Source of the DNA: JAEUMD01 sp036768475
GTDB taxonomy: Bacteria; Pseudomonadota; Alphaproteobacteria; Rhizobiales; Hyphomicrobiaceae
Assembly: GCA_036768475.1 (NCBI GenBank)
Contig: DAIPMW010000010.1
Coordinates: 62,001 to 126,000 of the forward strand
DNA length: 64,000 bases
Direction: 5' to 3'
A program made the position numbers and the translations under genes. Below are positions 46,865 to 55,359 of this stretch, piece after piece (within the stretch, counting starts at the first letter, position 1; each line of letters starts with the position of its first letter). The notes below the pieces were generated by a model. It saw only the letters and a list, made by a program, of their open reading frames with translations. It did not search any database and was not told where the DNA came from.

Positions 46865-48208
46865 ATGTTCGACAAGGTCCTGATCGCCAATCGCGGAGAA
46901 ATCGCGCTGCGCATCCAGCGCGCCTGCAAGGAACTCGGCATCTCCACTGTCGCCGTGCATTCGACCGCCGACGCCGACGCCATGCATGTGCGCCTCGCCG
47001 ACGAAAGCGTGTGCATCGGCCCGCCACCCGCTTCTGAAAGCTATCTCAACATTCCCCAGCTGCTTGCCGCGTGCGAGATCACGGGCGCTGACGCCGTGCA
47101 TCCCGGCTATGGCTTCTTGTCGGAAAACGCGCGCTTTGCCGAGATCCTGGAGGAGCACAACATCACATTCATTGGCCCGACCTCGGAGCATATCCGCACC
47201 ATGGGCGACAAGATTCAGGCCAAGGAGACCGCAAAGTCGCTTGGCATTCCCGTGGTGCCAGGCTCCGCAGGCGGCGTGAAGAACGAAGCCGAGGCCATGA
47301 AGGTGGCCAAGGAAATGGGCTTCCCGGTTCTCGTCAAGGCAGCGGCCGGCGGCGGCGGGCGTGGCATGAAAGTCGCCCACCGGCCCGAGGATCTCGCCAA
47401 TGCGCTCTCCACTGCGCGTGCGGAGGCCAAGGCCGCATTCGGTGACGATGCCGTCTACATCGAGAAGTATCTGACCAAGCCGCGCCACATCGAGATTCAG
47501 GTGTTCGGCGACGGCTATGGCAATGCCGTGCATTTGGGCGAGCGCGACTGCTCACTGCAACGCCGCCACCAGAAGGTCTGGGAGGAGGCGCCCTCCCCCG
47601 CACTCAATGCGGAAGCGCGCACACGGATCGGCGAGATCGTTGCTGACGCCATGCGCAAGCTCAAATACCGTGGCGCAGGCACCATCGAATTCCTGTTCGA
47701 GGACGGCGAATTCTACTTCATCGAGATGAACACGCGCCTGCAGGTCGAGCACCCGGTCACGGAGATGATCACCGGTATCGACCTCGTGCTCGAGCAACTG
47801 CGCGTCGCCTCCGGTGCTCAGCTGACGCTGAAGCAATCCGACATCACATTCTCCGGCCACGCCATCGAATGCCGCATCAACGCGGAGAATGCGCGCACCT
47901 TCCGACCGTCTCCCGGCCGCATTACCTACTGGCACCCGCCCGGCGGGCTCGGCGTGCGCGTCGATTCCGGCGTCTACCAGGGCTACACCATACCGCCCTA
48001 CTACGACAGCCTGATCGGCAAACTGATTGTTCACGGCAAGACGCGCAATGAGTGCCTCATGCGCCTGAAGCGCGCGCTCGGCGAATTCGTCATCGACGGG
48101 ATCGAAACCACAATCCCCCTGTTCAACGAGCTGATCCGCCAGCCGGACATCGCCAACGGTCTCTACGATATCCATTGGCTTGAGAAGTTCCTCGGCAAAT
48201 CGGCGTGA
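46865..48208 (+). CDS. accC: Biotin carboxylase of acetyl-CoA carboxylase
   Basis: 447 aa, normal length. The ATP-grasp fold shows MFDKVLIANRGEIALRI, HPGYGFLSENARFAEI, the glycine-rich loop AAAGGGGRGMK, ERDCSLQRRHQKV and EMNTRLQVEHPVTEMI. It carboxylates the biotin on AccB. About 108 bp separate it from accB, with no terminator between. Confidence 0.97.
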   Translation: MFDKVLIANRGEIALRIQRACKELGISTVAVHSTADADAMHVRLADESVCIGPPPASESYLNIPQLLAACEITGADAVHPGYGFLSENARFAEILEEHNITFIGPTSEHIRTMGDKIQAKETAKSLGIPVVPGSAGGVKNEAEAMKVAKEMGFPVLVKAAAGGGGRGMKVAHRPEDLANALSTARAEAKAAFGDDAVYIEKYLTKPRHIEIQVFGDGYGNAVHLGERDCSLQRRHQKVWEEAPSPALNAEARTRIGEIVADAMRKLKYRGAGTIEFLFEDGEFYFIEMNTRLQVEHPVTEMITGIDLVLEQLRVASGAQLTLKQSDITFSGHAIECRINAENARTFRPSPGRITYWHPPGGLGVRVDSGVYQGYTIPPYYDSLIGKLIVHGKTRNECLMRLKRALGEFVIDGIETTIPLFNELIRQPDIANGLYDIHWLEKFLGKSA

Positions 48209-48398
48209 GCCGAAGGCCACAGCCCGCCCACGAACGTGACGCAACCGGTAACCCGACGGCTTCCCTCCTAGCTCCAAGCACCCTAAAGTCGGGCTCAGGA
48301 GATGCGCCAACCTGCAGCGGGTGGAGGAGGCTTTTCATCCCGTTCCCCGGTCCCGCAACCGATGCCAATGGCGCGAAAGCGAGGAGACCAAGGCGCCG

Positions 48399-49079
48399 AT
48401 GACGTCGCGGGACGACTTCATTGTCGAGATTACGCCTCAGGTGCTGCTGAAAGCCTATAGCTGCGGCATCTTCCCAATGGCGGAAAGCGCGGACGATCCG
48501 GCCCTCTACTGGATCGAGCCGCAACATCGCGGCATTCTCCCCCTTGATCGGGTGCACGTCCCGCGCCGCCTCGCCCGCACCGTGCGAACAACGCGTTTCA
48601 ACGTCCGTATCGACACTGATTTCGAAGGGACGATCAGCGGCTGCGCCGCGGCGCGCCCCGGCCGCCGCTCCACCTGGATCAACGCTCGCATCCGCTCGCT
48701 TTATCACGAGCTGTTCGCGCTCGGACACTGCCATACGGTCGAGGTGTGGGACGATGCTCGGCTCGTCGGTGGGCTATATGGCGTGGCATTGGGTGGCGCC
48801 TTCTTCGGCGAAAGCATGTTCTCTTACGAGCGCGATGCATCGAAGATCGCACTGGTGCACCTAGTCGCTCGCCTCGTTGCCGGCGGCTTCACATTGCTCG
48901 ACACGCAGTTCGTCACCGATCACCTGCGCCAGTTCGGAACAATCGAGGTCGATCGCGACCGGTTTCAGGGAATGCTCGACGCGGCCTTGAAAGTCAGAGG
49001 CAACTTCAACCGCCTGCCCTCTCCTGCGACACCGCAGGAGATCCTTGCAGTCCTCGATCCGATCGCCGATCGCGACTGA
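48399..49079 (+). CDS. aat: Leucyl/phenylalanyl-tRNA--protein transferase
   Basis: 226 aa from MTSRDDFIVEIT, with GAGGAGA upstream. Family motifs: AYSCGIFPMAESADDP, WIEPQHRGILPLD, TWINARIRSLYHELFALGHCHTVEVW, GGAFFGESMFSYERDASKIALVHL and LLDTQFVTDHLRQFG. It adds Leu or Phe to N-termini starting with Arg/Lys, making N-degrons for ClpS/ClpAP. It follows accBC, a common order in Hyphomicrobiales. Confidence 0.95.
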   Translation: MTSRDDFIVEITPQVLLKAYSCGIFPMAESADDPALYWIEPQHRGILPLDRVHVPRRLARTVRTTRFNVRIDTDFEGTISGCAAARPGRRSTWINARIRSLYHELFALGHCHTVEVWDDARLVGGLYGVALGGAFFGESMFSYERDASKIALVHLVARLVAGGFTLLDTQFVTDHLRQFGTIEVDRDRFQGMLDAALKVRGNFNRLPSPATPQEILAVLDPIADRD

Positions 49080-49118
49080 ACGGCGGCTCGCCACCCGCAG
49101 CCGCAAGAGGCCATCCCC

Positions 49119-49244
49119 TTAGAGCCTGATCGGCTGAGATGGAAGCGTGACTGCTTCCGTCGAAGCCGTGATTGAGGCTCACAAACAAAGGGATAGAGCA
49201 AGCCAAAACGGCCAGACGTGATTCAATCAACGCCTGACCTGCTC
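49119..49244 (+). repeat. Two-hairpin palindromic repeat B, copy 5
   Basis: TTAGAGCCTGATCGGCTGAG to CGCCTGACCTGCTC. Both hairpins are well kept. It lies 40 bp after aat. The rest of the 49080-49443 gap shows no gene. Confidence 0.88.
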
Positions 49245-49443
49245 AATAATTCCGAAGCAAGCGCAAAGGCGGTGCATTCCCGGCACTGAGCCAGCGTGCA
49301 TATGCGTCTGTTTCCCACGGAACTGCCTGAACCTTCCCGTGCCACCATTGTCGCGACATCGGCACCCTGATCCCTGCCGCTCACCGTCGCCACGCATGCG
49401 CGTGTGACATTCCCGTAGCACTGGAAATCCGAAAGGAAACAAG

Positions 49444-49692
49444 TTGATCAAGAAGACCATTGCCCTTGCAGCCGTTGCCGCATCGCTGGTCGCGGTTGCT
49501 CCAATCGGCGAAGCGGAGGCAGGCAAAGTCCGCTTCGGTCACCACCATTTCGGCCACCACAAGTTCCATCACAATCACCATTGGCGGCCGCATTACTTCT
49601 ACATCGGCCCGGGCTGCGGCTACTTCTACAAGAAGTGGAAGTGGACCGGCTCTCACTACTGGAAGCACAAGTACTACGCCTGCATCCTCTGA
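49444..49692 (+). CDS. Small secreted His/aromatic-rich protein
   Basis: 82 aa with a TTG start preceded by AAAGGAAAC. A clean signal peptide (about 1-26, ending AEA) is followed by a mature peptide of about 56 residues that is very rich in His (HHHFGHHKFHHNHH), Tyr, Trp, Phe and Lys, with two Cys (one near the end). Metal binding is suggested by composition only. I do not recognise a named family. A terminator-like hairpin follows. Confidence 0.75.
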   Translation: MIKKTIALAAVAASLVAVAPIGEAEAGKVRFGHHHFGHHKFHHNHHWRPHYFYIGPGCGYFYKKWKWTGSHYWKHKYYACIL

Positions 49693-50021
49693 AACACATC
49701 CGCACTGTCGAATGCGGATATCCGACTGTGACTTGGGCCCCTTGGCATGTCGCCTTGGGGCTCTTTTCGTCGTTGCCCCGCGCCATGCGCTGCGACAATC
49801 GAACGAATGATGTTCAGCACGCGACACATTTTGTTGCCGAATGTTTCGCCCGCCATTGAAACACAAGCATTTTTTCCAGCTTTCCGGCTGCCGCACGCGC
49901 CCTGCGTCACTGCAGCCGTTGCGCCTCTCCTCGACATGCATAGGGTGCGCACGCCTGGGGTATGACGACTACAGAAAATGTAGGTGGCACAGGGAATAAA
50001 AAGAGAAGAGTGAGTTTACGT
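49693..50021. other. Gap between two small envelope genes
   Basis: 329 bp. A weak terminator-like hairpin lies at 49737-49766; no gene or repeat is seen in the remainder, which probably holds the promoter of the next gene. Confidence 0.4.
49737..49766 (+). terminator. Probable terminator of the His-rich gene
   Basis: GCCCC pairs with GGGGC around an inner GG/CC with T-T mismatches, followed by CTCTTTT. Moderate stability. Confidence 0.5.
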
Positions 50022-50681
50022 ATGAATAAGATCAACAAGGCGGGAGCGCTCGCCTTGGCAGTGCTTGTCGCGTTCGGCGCGGGAGTTTCTGCCCCCATCG
50101 ACGACGCACAGGCACGCGGTTACACCAAGACCCACGCCAAAAAACATTCGGGACACACCAGCCGCCGCGGCCATCGCACAGCCAAGCGGAGCAATGCCGC
50201 GTCGAAGTCGCGACACGCACGCCGGTCTGCCTCCAAGTCTACATCGAGATCGCGGCACGCACGCCGTGGCTCGCGCACGCATTCGCGCGCAGCCGCATTT
50301 CGTCATCAACGCATGAGCCTTGGCGCAATGGCGACGACGCACACGCGGAGCGCACATGCGCCTTCGCGCGGCGGCGGCAGCGTGAGTTGGAGCGCCAGCA
50401 GCGGTTGCCTCAACGCCACCTTGCGCGGCGTCGTCCATCAGGTCGCCGCACAGTTCGGCAGCCTGCGCGTCAACTCAACATGCCGCAGCAGGTCGCGCAA
50501 CCGCCGTGCCGGCGGTGCCGGGCGCTCGCATCACCTCAGCGGCAATGCGGTCGACTTCCGCGTCTTCGGCAACGTCCGTGCCGTCGCGGCCTACCTGCGC
50601 TCTCACGGCAGCGTCGGCGGTTACAAGCATTATGGCGGCGGCCTCTTCCACATCGATACCGGGCCGCGACGCTCCTGGTAA
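50022..50681 (+). CDS. M15-type (DUF882/YcbK-like) hydrolase with basic region
   Basis: 219 aa from MNKINKAGALALA; the frame opens at 49962. A signal peptide (about 1-30) is followed by a strongly basic Ser/Arg/His-rich segment (about 32-95), then a compact domain with SHHLSGNAVDFRV (zinc His and Asp) and GLFHIDTG (His). This fits the M15/DUF882 peptidase-like fold acting on peptidoglycan. The basic part may bind the cell wall or another polyanion. Confidence 0.8.
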   Translation: MNKINKAGALALAVLVAFGAGVSAPIDDAQARGYTKTHAKKHSGHTSRRGHRTAKRSNAASKSRHARRSASKSTSRSRHARRGSRTHSRAAAFRHQRMSLGAMATTHTRSAHAPSRGGGSVSWSASSGCLNATLRGVVHQVAAQFGSLRVNSTCRSRSRNRRAGGAGRSHHLSGNAVDFRVFGNVRAVAAYLRSHGSVGGYKHYGGGLFHIDTGPRRSW

Positions 50682-50741
50682 GCGCGAATGCCGGGAAAGC
50701 AGCCACTTCTGAATTGAATCCACCGATCAGGCTCTGGCAAG

Positions 50742-50787
50742 CCGCCGGCACTGGTCATCGCCACGATGACCAGTGCCGGCGGTTTGT
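50742..50787 (+). terminator. Strong Rho-independent terminator
   Basis: A perfect 16-bp stem, CCGCCGGCACTGGTCA / TGACCAGTGCCGGCGG, with a 9-nt loop and TTTGTTT after it. It ends the M15-type gene. A remnant of repeat B (GATCAGGCTCTGG) lies just upstream. Confidence 0.92.
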
Positions 50788-50879
50788 TTCGTTCTGTCTC
50801 ATGGGGAACAGCGCGGCGCGCACGCGTGAGCCATTCTCACGACATCGAGAGGGACTTGCCCCCGGGTCCTTCCCGACAG

Positions 50880-51019
50880 GTGAAACGGAAACGAAAGGAG
50901 CGCTTTTTCTGACCTTTGGACTTCCTCCCTGACGGCTCAGAGTTCCGGTCTCCCCGTCCTCCTTCACGCCCCCTACCGGAACCCGAGCCCACTGCCCCCG
51001 GCCTCGCCGGGGGCATTTT
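50880..51019 (+). ncRNA. Candidate small RNA ending in a terminator
   Basis: A gene-free stretch ends in a clear terminator not explained by any coding gene. Upstream of it a hairpin pairs GTTCCGGT with ACCGGAAC, and its loop carries CGTCCTCCTTC; another CTTCCTCCCTG lies before it. CCTCC in loops is the anti-Shine-Dalgarno feature of several alphaproteobacterial sRNAs. The 5' end and promoter are not determined, so start and strand are estimates. Confidence 0.4.
50994..51019 (+). terminator. Rho-independent terminator without a coding gene
   Basis: A 9-bp stem GCCCCCGGC / GCCGGGGGC with a CTC loop, followed by ATTTTC. It is downstream of the stronger 50742 terminator, implying its own transcript. 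Confidence 0.8.
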
Positions 51020-51117
51020 CGTGCACGCCCAATCAGATCGCGGAACGTGCTGGCGCACCAATGCCTGTGAGTGACGAGCGCCACTGTAACGCCAGCAATT
51101 CAATTAAACGCGCCCCA

Positions 51118-51816
51118 TCAACCCATCGCATCCGACGCCTTGCGCCCGAGATGGCGGTGGGCGTCGTTCTTGAGCGACCACACCGCAAAGACGATCCAGC
51201 CGATATTGAAGACAGCGCCCACCAGCACCACCATTTCGCCAGAGATCGGCCCGACCGCCGCGCGCTGGAACAATTGCCCCAGACTTTCTATCGGCATCGG
51301 GTGGATGATGATCTTGCCATAGTACGAAACGGCCTGGATGCCGAGGATCCAGACGTAATTGCGCCGGAGCCTGCGTCCCACTGCTGTCGCCATGGAAATG
51401 TGATGGTGTGGCTTCACGTAGTCCTGCGCCAGCGTGTCGTGCCAGCCGTTGTGCATGTTCAGCCCATCGCCACGAAGCATCGGCGCGTAGAAATTCTTCT
51501 CCAACCACCGCGCCCGCGCGCGCCAGACATTGAAATAGCGATAGCGCCGGGCCTCGAATGCGAGAAATACAATGGCCAAGAGGCCGACCAGCAGCAAAGG
51601 CAACGGCGATGCTTCTCTGCTGGAAAATGTCACCGACAGCGCCAAGCCGAGTGACGCGACCGCCCAGTTCGTCGTCGCATCGAGCCGCGTGCGCCAGATG
51701 GTCGAGCGGTAGACCTCGCCGCGATAGAGATGCGCAATCGCACCAAGCTCCGCGGAGCTGTACGCGGGAGCGTTGGAATTTGCTACGCTCTGGAGGTGGT
51801 CGCCAGCACTGGCCAC
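51118..51816 (-). CDS. DUF2270 integral membrane protein
   Basis: 232 aa with a GTG start preceded by AGGAG. The sequence fits the DUF2270 family: YSSAELGAIAHLYRGEVYRSTIWRTRLDATTNWAV near the N-terminus, several membrane helices (about 50-90, 155-172 and 195-215) and WLEKNFYAPML. Function unknown. It is a single gene, convergent with the sRNA candidate. Confidence 0.85.
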   Translation of the reverse strand: MASAGDHLQSVANSNAPAYSSAELGAIAHLYRGEVYRSTIWRTRLDATTNWAVASLGLALSVTFSSREASPLPLLLVGLLAIVFLAFEARRYRYFNVWRARARWLEKNFYAPMLRGDGLNMHNGWHDTLAQDYVKPHHHISMATAVGRRLRRNYVWILGIQAVSYYGKIIIHPMPIESLGQLFQRAAVGPISGEMVVLVGAVFNIGWIVFAVWSLKNDAHRHLGRKASDAMG

Positions 51817-51847
51817 GGCTCCACTCCTACAGAATGACTATCGAGTA

Positions 51848-51892
51848 GCGCATGTTTAGCTGAAGTGCGCGGCGGTTTGCTAAGCATGCTCA
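51848..51892. repeat. Palindromic repeat A, copy 7
   Basis: A diverged copy (GCGCATGTTTAGCTGAAGTG to TAAGCATGCTC) separated by only 5 bp from repeat B copy 6, forming an A-B composite. Confidence 0.7.
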
Positions 51893-51897
51893 AGACA

Positions 51898-52024
51898 TAG
51901 AGCCCGATCGGCTGAGATGGAAGCGCAACTGCTTCCATTAAGGCCATGAATCAGTCTCTCAAACAAAAAAGATAGAGCAGGCCACAACGACCTGAGGTGC
52001 TTTAATCAAAACCGACCTGCTCTA
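51898..52024 (+). repeat. Two-hairpin palindromic repeat B, copy 6
   Basis: TAGAGCCCGATCGGCTGAGA to CGACCTGCTCTAG. Inner stems GATGGAAGC/GCTTCCATT and TAGAGCAGG/CCTGCTCTA are intact. With copy 7 of repeat A it fills most of the 51817-52143 gap, which has no gene. Confidence 0.88.
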
Positions 52025-52143
52025 GGCTGCGGCCGAGGCCCAAAATTGCCCCAAAGGCTACATGCGCCATCATAGCTCTCACCAATGCCGAAGGTCATAA
52101 TAGATTGTTGTGCAGTGCAGAAATCATTGTCCGGGGCACCGTA

Positions 52144-52347
52144 TCATCCCGCCACGAGAAGCCGCCATATGTCTGCGATCGTGAGCGCCGCACCGACCAG
52201 CATGAGTCCGGCGGCAATCACCGCGAGCCGCGCCGTCAGCTCCGAATAGGCGATGCGCGCCAGCCGTGGCGACCGTAACTCGTCCTTGAGCCAGAACAAG
52301 CCAAGGATAAGGGCGAGCAATATGGCACCGGCGATCAAGAAGCGCAT
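52144..52347 (-). CDS. Small two-helix membrane protein, unknown
   Basis: 67 aa with two hydrophobic segments (about 3-20 and 41-63) separated by a charged loop (KDELRSPRLARIAYSELTAR). No family is recognised and the ribosome site is weak. It sits 58 bp downstream of guaA on the same strand and may be co-transcribed. Coding is likely but not certain. Confidence 0.55.
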   Translation of the reverse strand: MRFLIAGAILLALILGLFWLKDELRSPRLARIAYSELTARLAVIAAGLMLVGAALTIADIWRLLVAG

Positions 52348-52404
52348 ACCGCAAACTTAGCAGGCTGTTGCAGTTCTCGCAGAGTTCACCATGTCCAGCC
52401 CCGA

Positions 52405-53952
52405 TCACTCCCACTCGATGGTGCCGGGTGGCTTGGAGGTCACATCGTAGACGACGCGGTTGATGCCTTTGACCTCGTTGATGATGCGCGTCGCCGTTCG
52501 TGTCAGGAAGTCGTGGGAGAAGGCGAAACTGTCCGCTGTCATGCCGTCCGTCGAGGTCACGGCACGCAGCCCGCACACATGATCATAAGTGCGTGCGTCA
52601 CCCATCACGCCGACCGTGCGCACCGGCAGGAGCACCGCGAACGCCTGCCAGATCTGGTCGTAGAGCCCCGCCCCGCGAATCTCTTCCAGATAGATGGAAT
52701 CGGCCTGCCGAAGGATATCGAGCTTCTCCTGCGTGATGGCGCCGGGAATGCGGATGGCCAGACCTGGGCCCGGGAACGGATGGCGGCCGATGAAGTGCGC
52801 CGGCAGACCGAGTTCACACCCCAACTCCCGAACCTCGTCCTTGAACAGTTCCCGCAGCGGTTCGACGAGCTTCAGGTTCATGCGCTCAGGTAATCCGCCA
52901 ACGTTGTGATGCGATTTGATGGTGACCGACGGTCCGCCCGTGAACGAAACGCTCTCGATGACATCGGGATAGAGCGTGCCCTGCGCCAGAAACTGCGCAC
53001 CGCCGACTTTCTTCGCCTCTGCCTCGAAGACGTCGATGAAGAGCCCGCCGATGATCTTGCGCTTCCTCTCCGGATCATCGACGCCCTTGAGCGCGGTCAG
53101 GAACTGCTCGCGGGCATCGACGTGCACGAGCGCAATGTTGTAACTCTCGCGAAACAGCGAAACGACCTCTTCCGCCTCATTCTGTCGGAGCAGCCCGTGA
53201 TCGACGAAGATGCAGGTCAGCTGTTCGCCGATCGCCTCATGAATGAGCACAGAGGCAACCGCGCTGTCCACGCCGCCCGAAAGCCCCGAAATGACACGGC
53301 CCGTGCCGACTTGCCTGCGAATCTTTTCAATTTCGCTGGAGCGGAAATGCGCCATCGACCAATCGCCGGCAAGCCCTGTGATGCGATGCACGAAGTTGGA
53401 GATAAGTCGCGCACCGTCGGGCGTATGCACCACCTCCGGGTGAAACTGCACGGCATAGAGCCTGCGAGTCTCGTCGGCGATGGCGGCAAAGGGGGCGCCG
53501 CGCGACACGCCGATCACCTCGAAGCCCTCCGGCAGCCGGGTGACGCGGTCGCCATGGCTCATCCACACCTGATGCTTCTCACCGGGTTTCCAGACGCCCT
53601 CGAACAGTGCAGATGGCTTGACCACCTCCAGCTCTGCGCGGCCGAACTCGCGATGATGCCCTGTCTCTACGCCGCCGCCCTGCTGTGCCACCATCGTCTG
53701 CTCGCCATAGCAGATACCAAGCACCGGCAACCCGCTTTCAAATACCCAGTCCGGCGCACGGGGTGTGCCCATCTCGGTCACGCTCGCCGGGCCGCCCGAC
53801 AGAATGACGGCACGCGGCTTCAGCCGCTGTAGCGCATCCTCGGCGTTGTTGAACGGCACTATTTCCGAGTAGACACCCGCCTCGCGCACGCGCCGCGCGA
53901 TGAGCTGCGTCACCTGGCTGCCGAAATCGATAATGAGAACGGTATCTGTCAT
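52405..53952 (-). CDS. guaA: GMP synthase (glutamine-hydrolysing)
   Basis: 515 aa from MTDTVLIIDFGSQ; the open frame upstream to 54126 is not part of the protein. The class I amidotransferase domain has the nucleophile Cys in GICYGEQ and His-Glu in QFHPEV. The ATP-pyrophosphatase P-loop is SGGVDSAVAS, and the dimerisation domain ends with KPPGTIEWE. It converts XMP to GMP. guaB, which makes XMP, lies about 3 kb away on the same strand. Confidence 0.97.
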   Translation of the reverse strand: MTDTVLIIDFGSQVTQLIARRVREAGVYSEIVPFNNAEDALQRLKPRAVILSGGPASVTEMGTPRAPDWVFESGLPVLGICYGEQTMVAQQGGGVETGHHREFGRAELEVVKPSALFEGVWKPGEKHQVWMSHGDRVTRLPEGFEVIGVSRGAPFAAIADETRRLYAVQFHPEVVHTPDGARLISNFVHRITGLAGDWSMAHFRSSEIEKIRRQVGTGRVISGLSGGVDSAVASVLIHEAIGEQLTCIFVDHGLLRQNEAEEVVSLFRESYNIALVHVDAREQFLTALKGVDDPERKRKIIGGLFIDVFEAEAKKVGGAQFLAQGTLYPDVIESVSFTGGPSVTIKSHHNVGGLPERMNLKLVEPLRELFKDEVRELGCELGLPAHFIGRHPFPGPGLAIRIPGAITQEKLDILRQADSIYLEEIRGAGLYDQIWQAFAVLLPVRTVGVMGDARTYDHVCGLRAVTSTDGMTADSFAFSHDFLTRTATRIINEVKGINRVVYDVTSKPPGTIEWE

Positions 53953-54130
53953 GAGGTGTCCGGTTGCTTGTGCGGGCCACGTAAGATCGACCCGGCAGAA
54001 GGGGCAGGTCAGGGGGCAAACTCGACCCTGGTGAGGCCCAGAGAGACCACCCGCCGCCGGGAGCGTCAAGGCGCGGCGCCAAGTTGCGCACGGCGAAGCG
54101 GCGAGCCGTACCTCCGTGGCCTGCATCTAT

Positions 54131-54149
54131 AGTTTAGAATTATTCTAAA
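54131..54149. promoter_or_regulatory. AT-rich palindrome upstream of guaA
   Basis: GTTTAGAATTATTCTAAAC is a near-perfect palindrome about 180 bp upstream of the guaA start. It resembles a regulator operator (it is Irr/Fur-like in being an A/T-rich dyad with TTAGAA...TTCTAA arms). The binding protein is unknown. Confidence 0.45.
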
Positions 54150-54286
54150 CAGTGTCCTATAACCGGAGCGATGATCCGGCCGGCGTTCGCGAACTCGTAT
54201 CTGATGCGCACGAACCCGAGCCACCAGGCAAGGTGGCGCTCCCGTGACGCCGTTCGCTTCGATGCAGATATTCCAGTACCTTCTTT

Positions 54287-54395
54287 CGAGCATGTTTTTC
54301 ACGCTGAACCGCTGCACACTTCAGCTAAACATGCTTTTGTTTCGAGCATGTTTTTCACGCTGAACCGCTGCACACTTCAGCTAAACATGCCCTAA
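54287..54395 (+). repeat. Tandem pair of palindromic repeat A (copies 5 and 6)
   Basis: Two direct copies with a 56-bp period. Each starts CGAGCATGTTTTTCACGC and runs to CTAAACATGC, and the 48-bp cores are identical. Identity suggests recent duplication or gene conversion. Confidence 0.92.
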
Positions 54396-54411
54396 GCAAT
54401 GGCAGTATCTG

Positions 54412-55359
54412 TCAATGCGAAGACAGAGAAACGACAGCCTTGAGAACGTCAGGAATGGCGTCGTAAATCCAGAAATGTCCGCCGCCTTCGACCTGCGTCA
54501 CCGTGCAGTCGGGTACGAGTTCGCCAAGTTTCAGAGATACGCCAAGCGGCACGATCGTGTCGGCGGTGCCCTGCCATAACCGTGCGGGCGCGGTGATCTG
54601 CCCATAGTCGACATGCCAGGGCTCGCTAAAAATCTCCAGATCGGCAATTGCGCCGAGAGTCCCGTGCCGGGTCGCCTCCAGCGTCATCGGAATCAGGCTT
54701 CGTGATACATCCTCGCGCGTGATGATCGCGCGATCCACCTCTGGCAGAAGGTGCCCGACCGTCGATACGAAAAAGCTCGGCGCAACCCGAAACGACCGCA
54801 ACACGATCTCCGCGTTGGAGCGCAGGAACCAGTGATGACGCGGCAGGTCGAGAAAGAACCCACGCTGCATCGTCGACAGGTGGACAGGATCAGGCGCGGA
54901 CCGCGATGCGACATCGGCGACCGGACCCAGCGGACTGACAAGTGCAAGCCCGGTGACACGCGAGCCAAGTCGCGCGGCCAGGGCCACCGCATAAGGCCCG
55001 CCCCCCGAGATGCCGAATAGCGAGAACCTGTCGAGTCCCAACGCATCGGGCAGTTCAGCGAACACATCCGTCCGGCTCTGCAAGCTTGCACCGTAATCGA
55101 GCGGGGTGAGCCCATAGCCCGGACGATCGAATGCGATGAGCCGTACGCCACATGCGTGGGCGGGCCCGTCGGCAGCGTCGAACATGAGCCGGCAGGCTGG
55201 CGCACCGTGCATGGCAAGCACTGGCAGACCATTGGGATCACCATACGTCGCAACACCCACCCGGCGACCGGAACGCAGTGTCACGACGCTGCTTTCCGCC
55301 TCTTTCCGCTCGACCTTCGCGTCCACCTGGTCAACCTCCGGATTGGTCCTGCGATGCAC
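54412..55359 (-). CDS. Alpha/beta hydrolase
   Basis: 315 aa with a GTG start directly after the rsmB stop. The alpha/beta fold shows the oxyanion HGAP, RPGYGLT, the nucleophile elbow GISGGGPYAV, the acid in GTADTIVP and the His in GGGHFWIYD. Substrate unknown. It is probably translated from the rsmB message. Confidence 0.88.
   Translation of the reverse strand: MHRRTNPEVDQVDAKVERKEAESSVVTLRSGRRVGVATYGDPNGLPVLAMHGAPACRLMFDAADGPAHACGVRLIAFDRPGYGLTPLDYGASLQSRTDVFAELPDALGLDRFSLFGISGGGPYAVALAARLGSRVTGLALVSPLGPVADVASRSAPDPVHLSTMQRGFFLDLPRHHWFLRSNAEIVLRSFRVAPSFFVSTVGHLLPEVDRAIITREDVSRSLIPMTLEATRHGTLGAIADLEIFSEPWHVDYGQITAPARLWQGTADTIVPLGVSLKLGELVPDCTVTQVEGGGHFWIYDAIPDVLKAVVSLSSH

Larger units (their letters stand above)
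50682..51117. other. Gene-free region with two terminators
   Basis: 436 bp without a convincing protein gene; the short frames on either strand lack ribosome sites and family features. It holds a B-repeat remnant, the 50742 terminator, a candidate sRNA and a second terminator at 50994-51019. Confidence 0.5.
53953..54411. other. Region upstream of guaA with tandem repeat A
   Basis: 459 bp; no supported gene. It holds two tandem, nearly identical copies of repeat A (54287-54395). The guaA promoter should lie in 53953-54180, where a TTTAGAATTATTCTAAA-type palindrome (about 54132-54148) stands out as AT-rich in GC-rich DNA. Confidence 0.5.

Noticed and set aside
50755..51103. Short minus-strand ORFs in the sRNA region
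   Set aside because: They overlap strong terminators, lack ribosome sites and show no family features.
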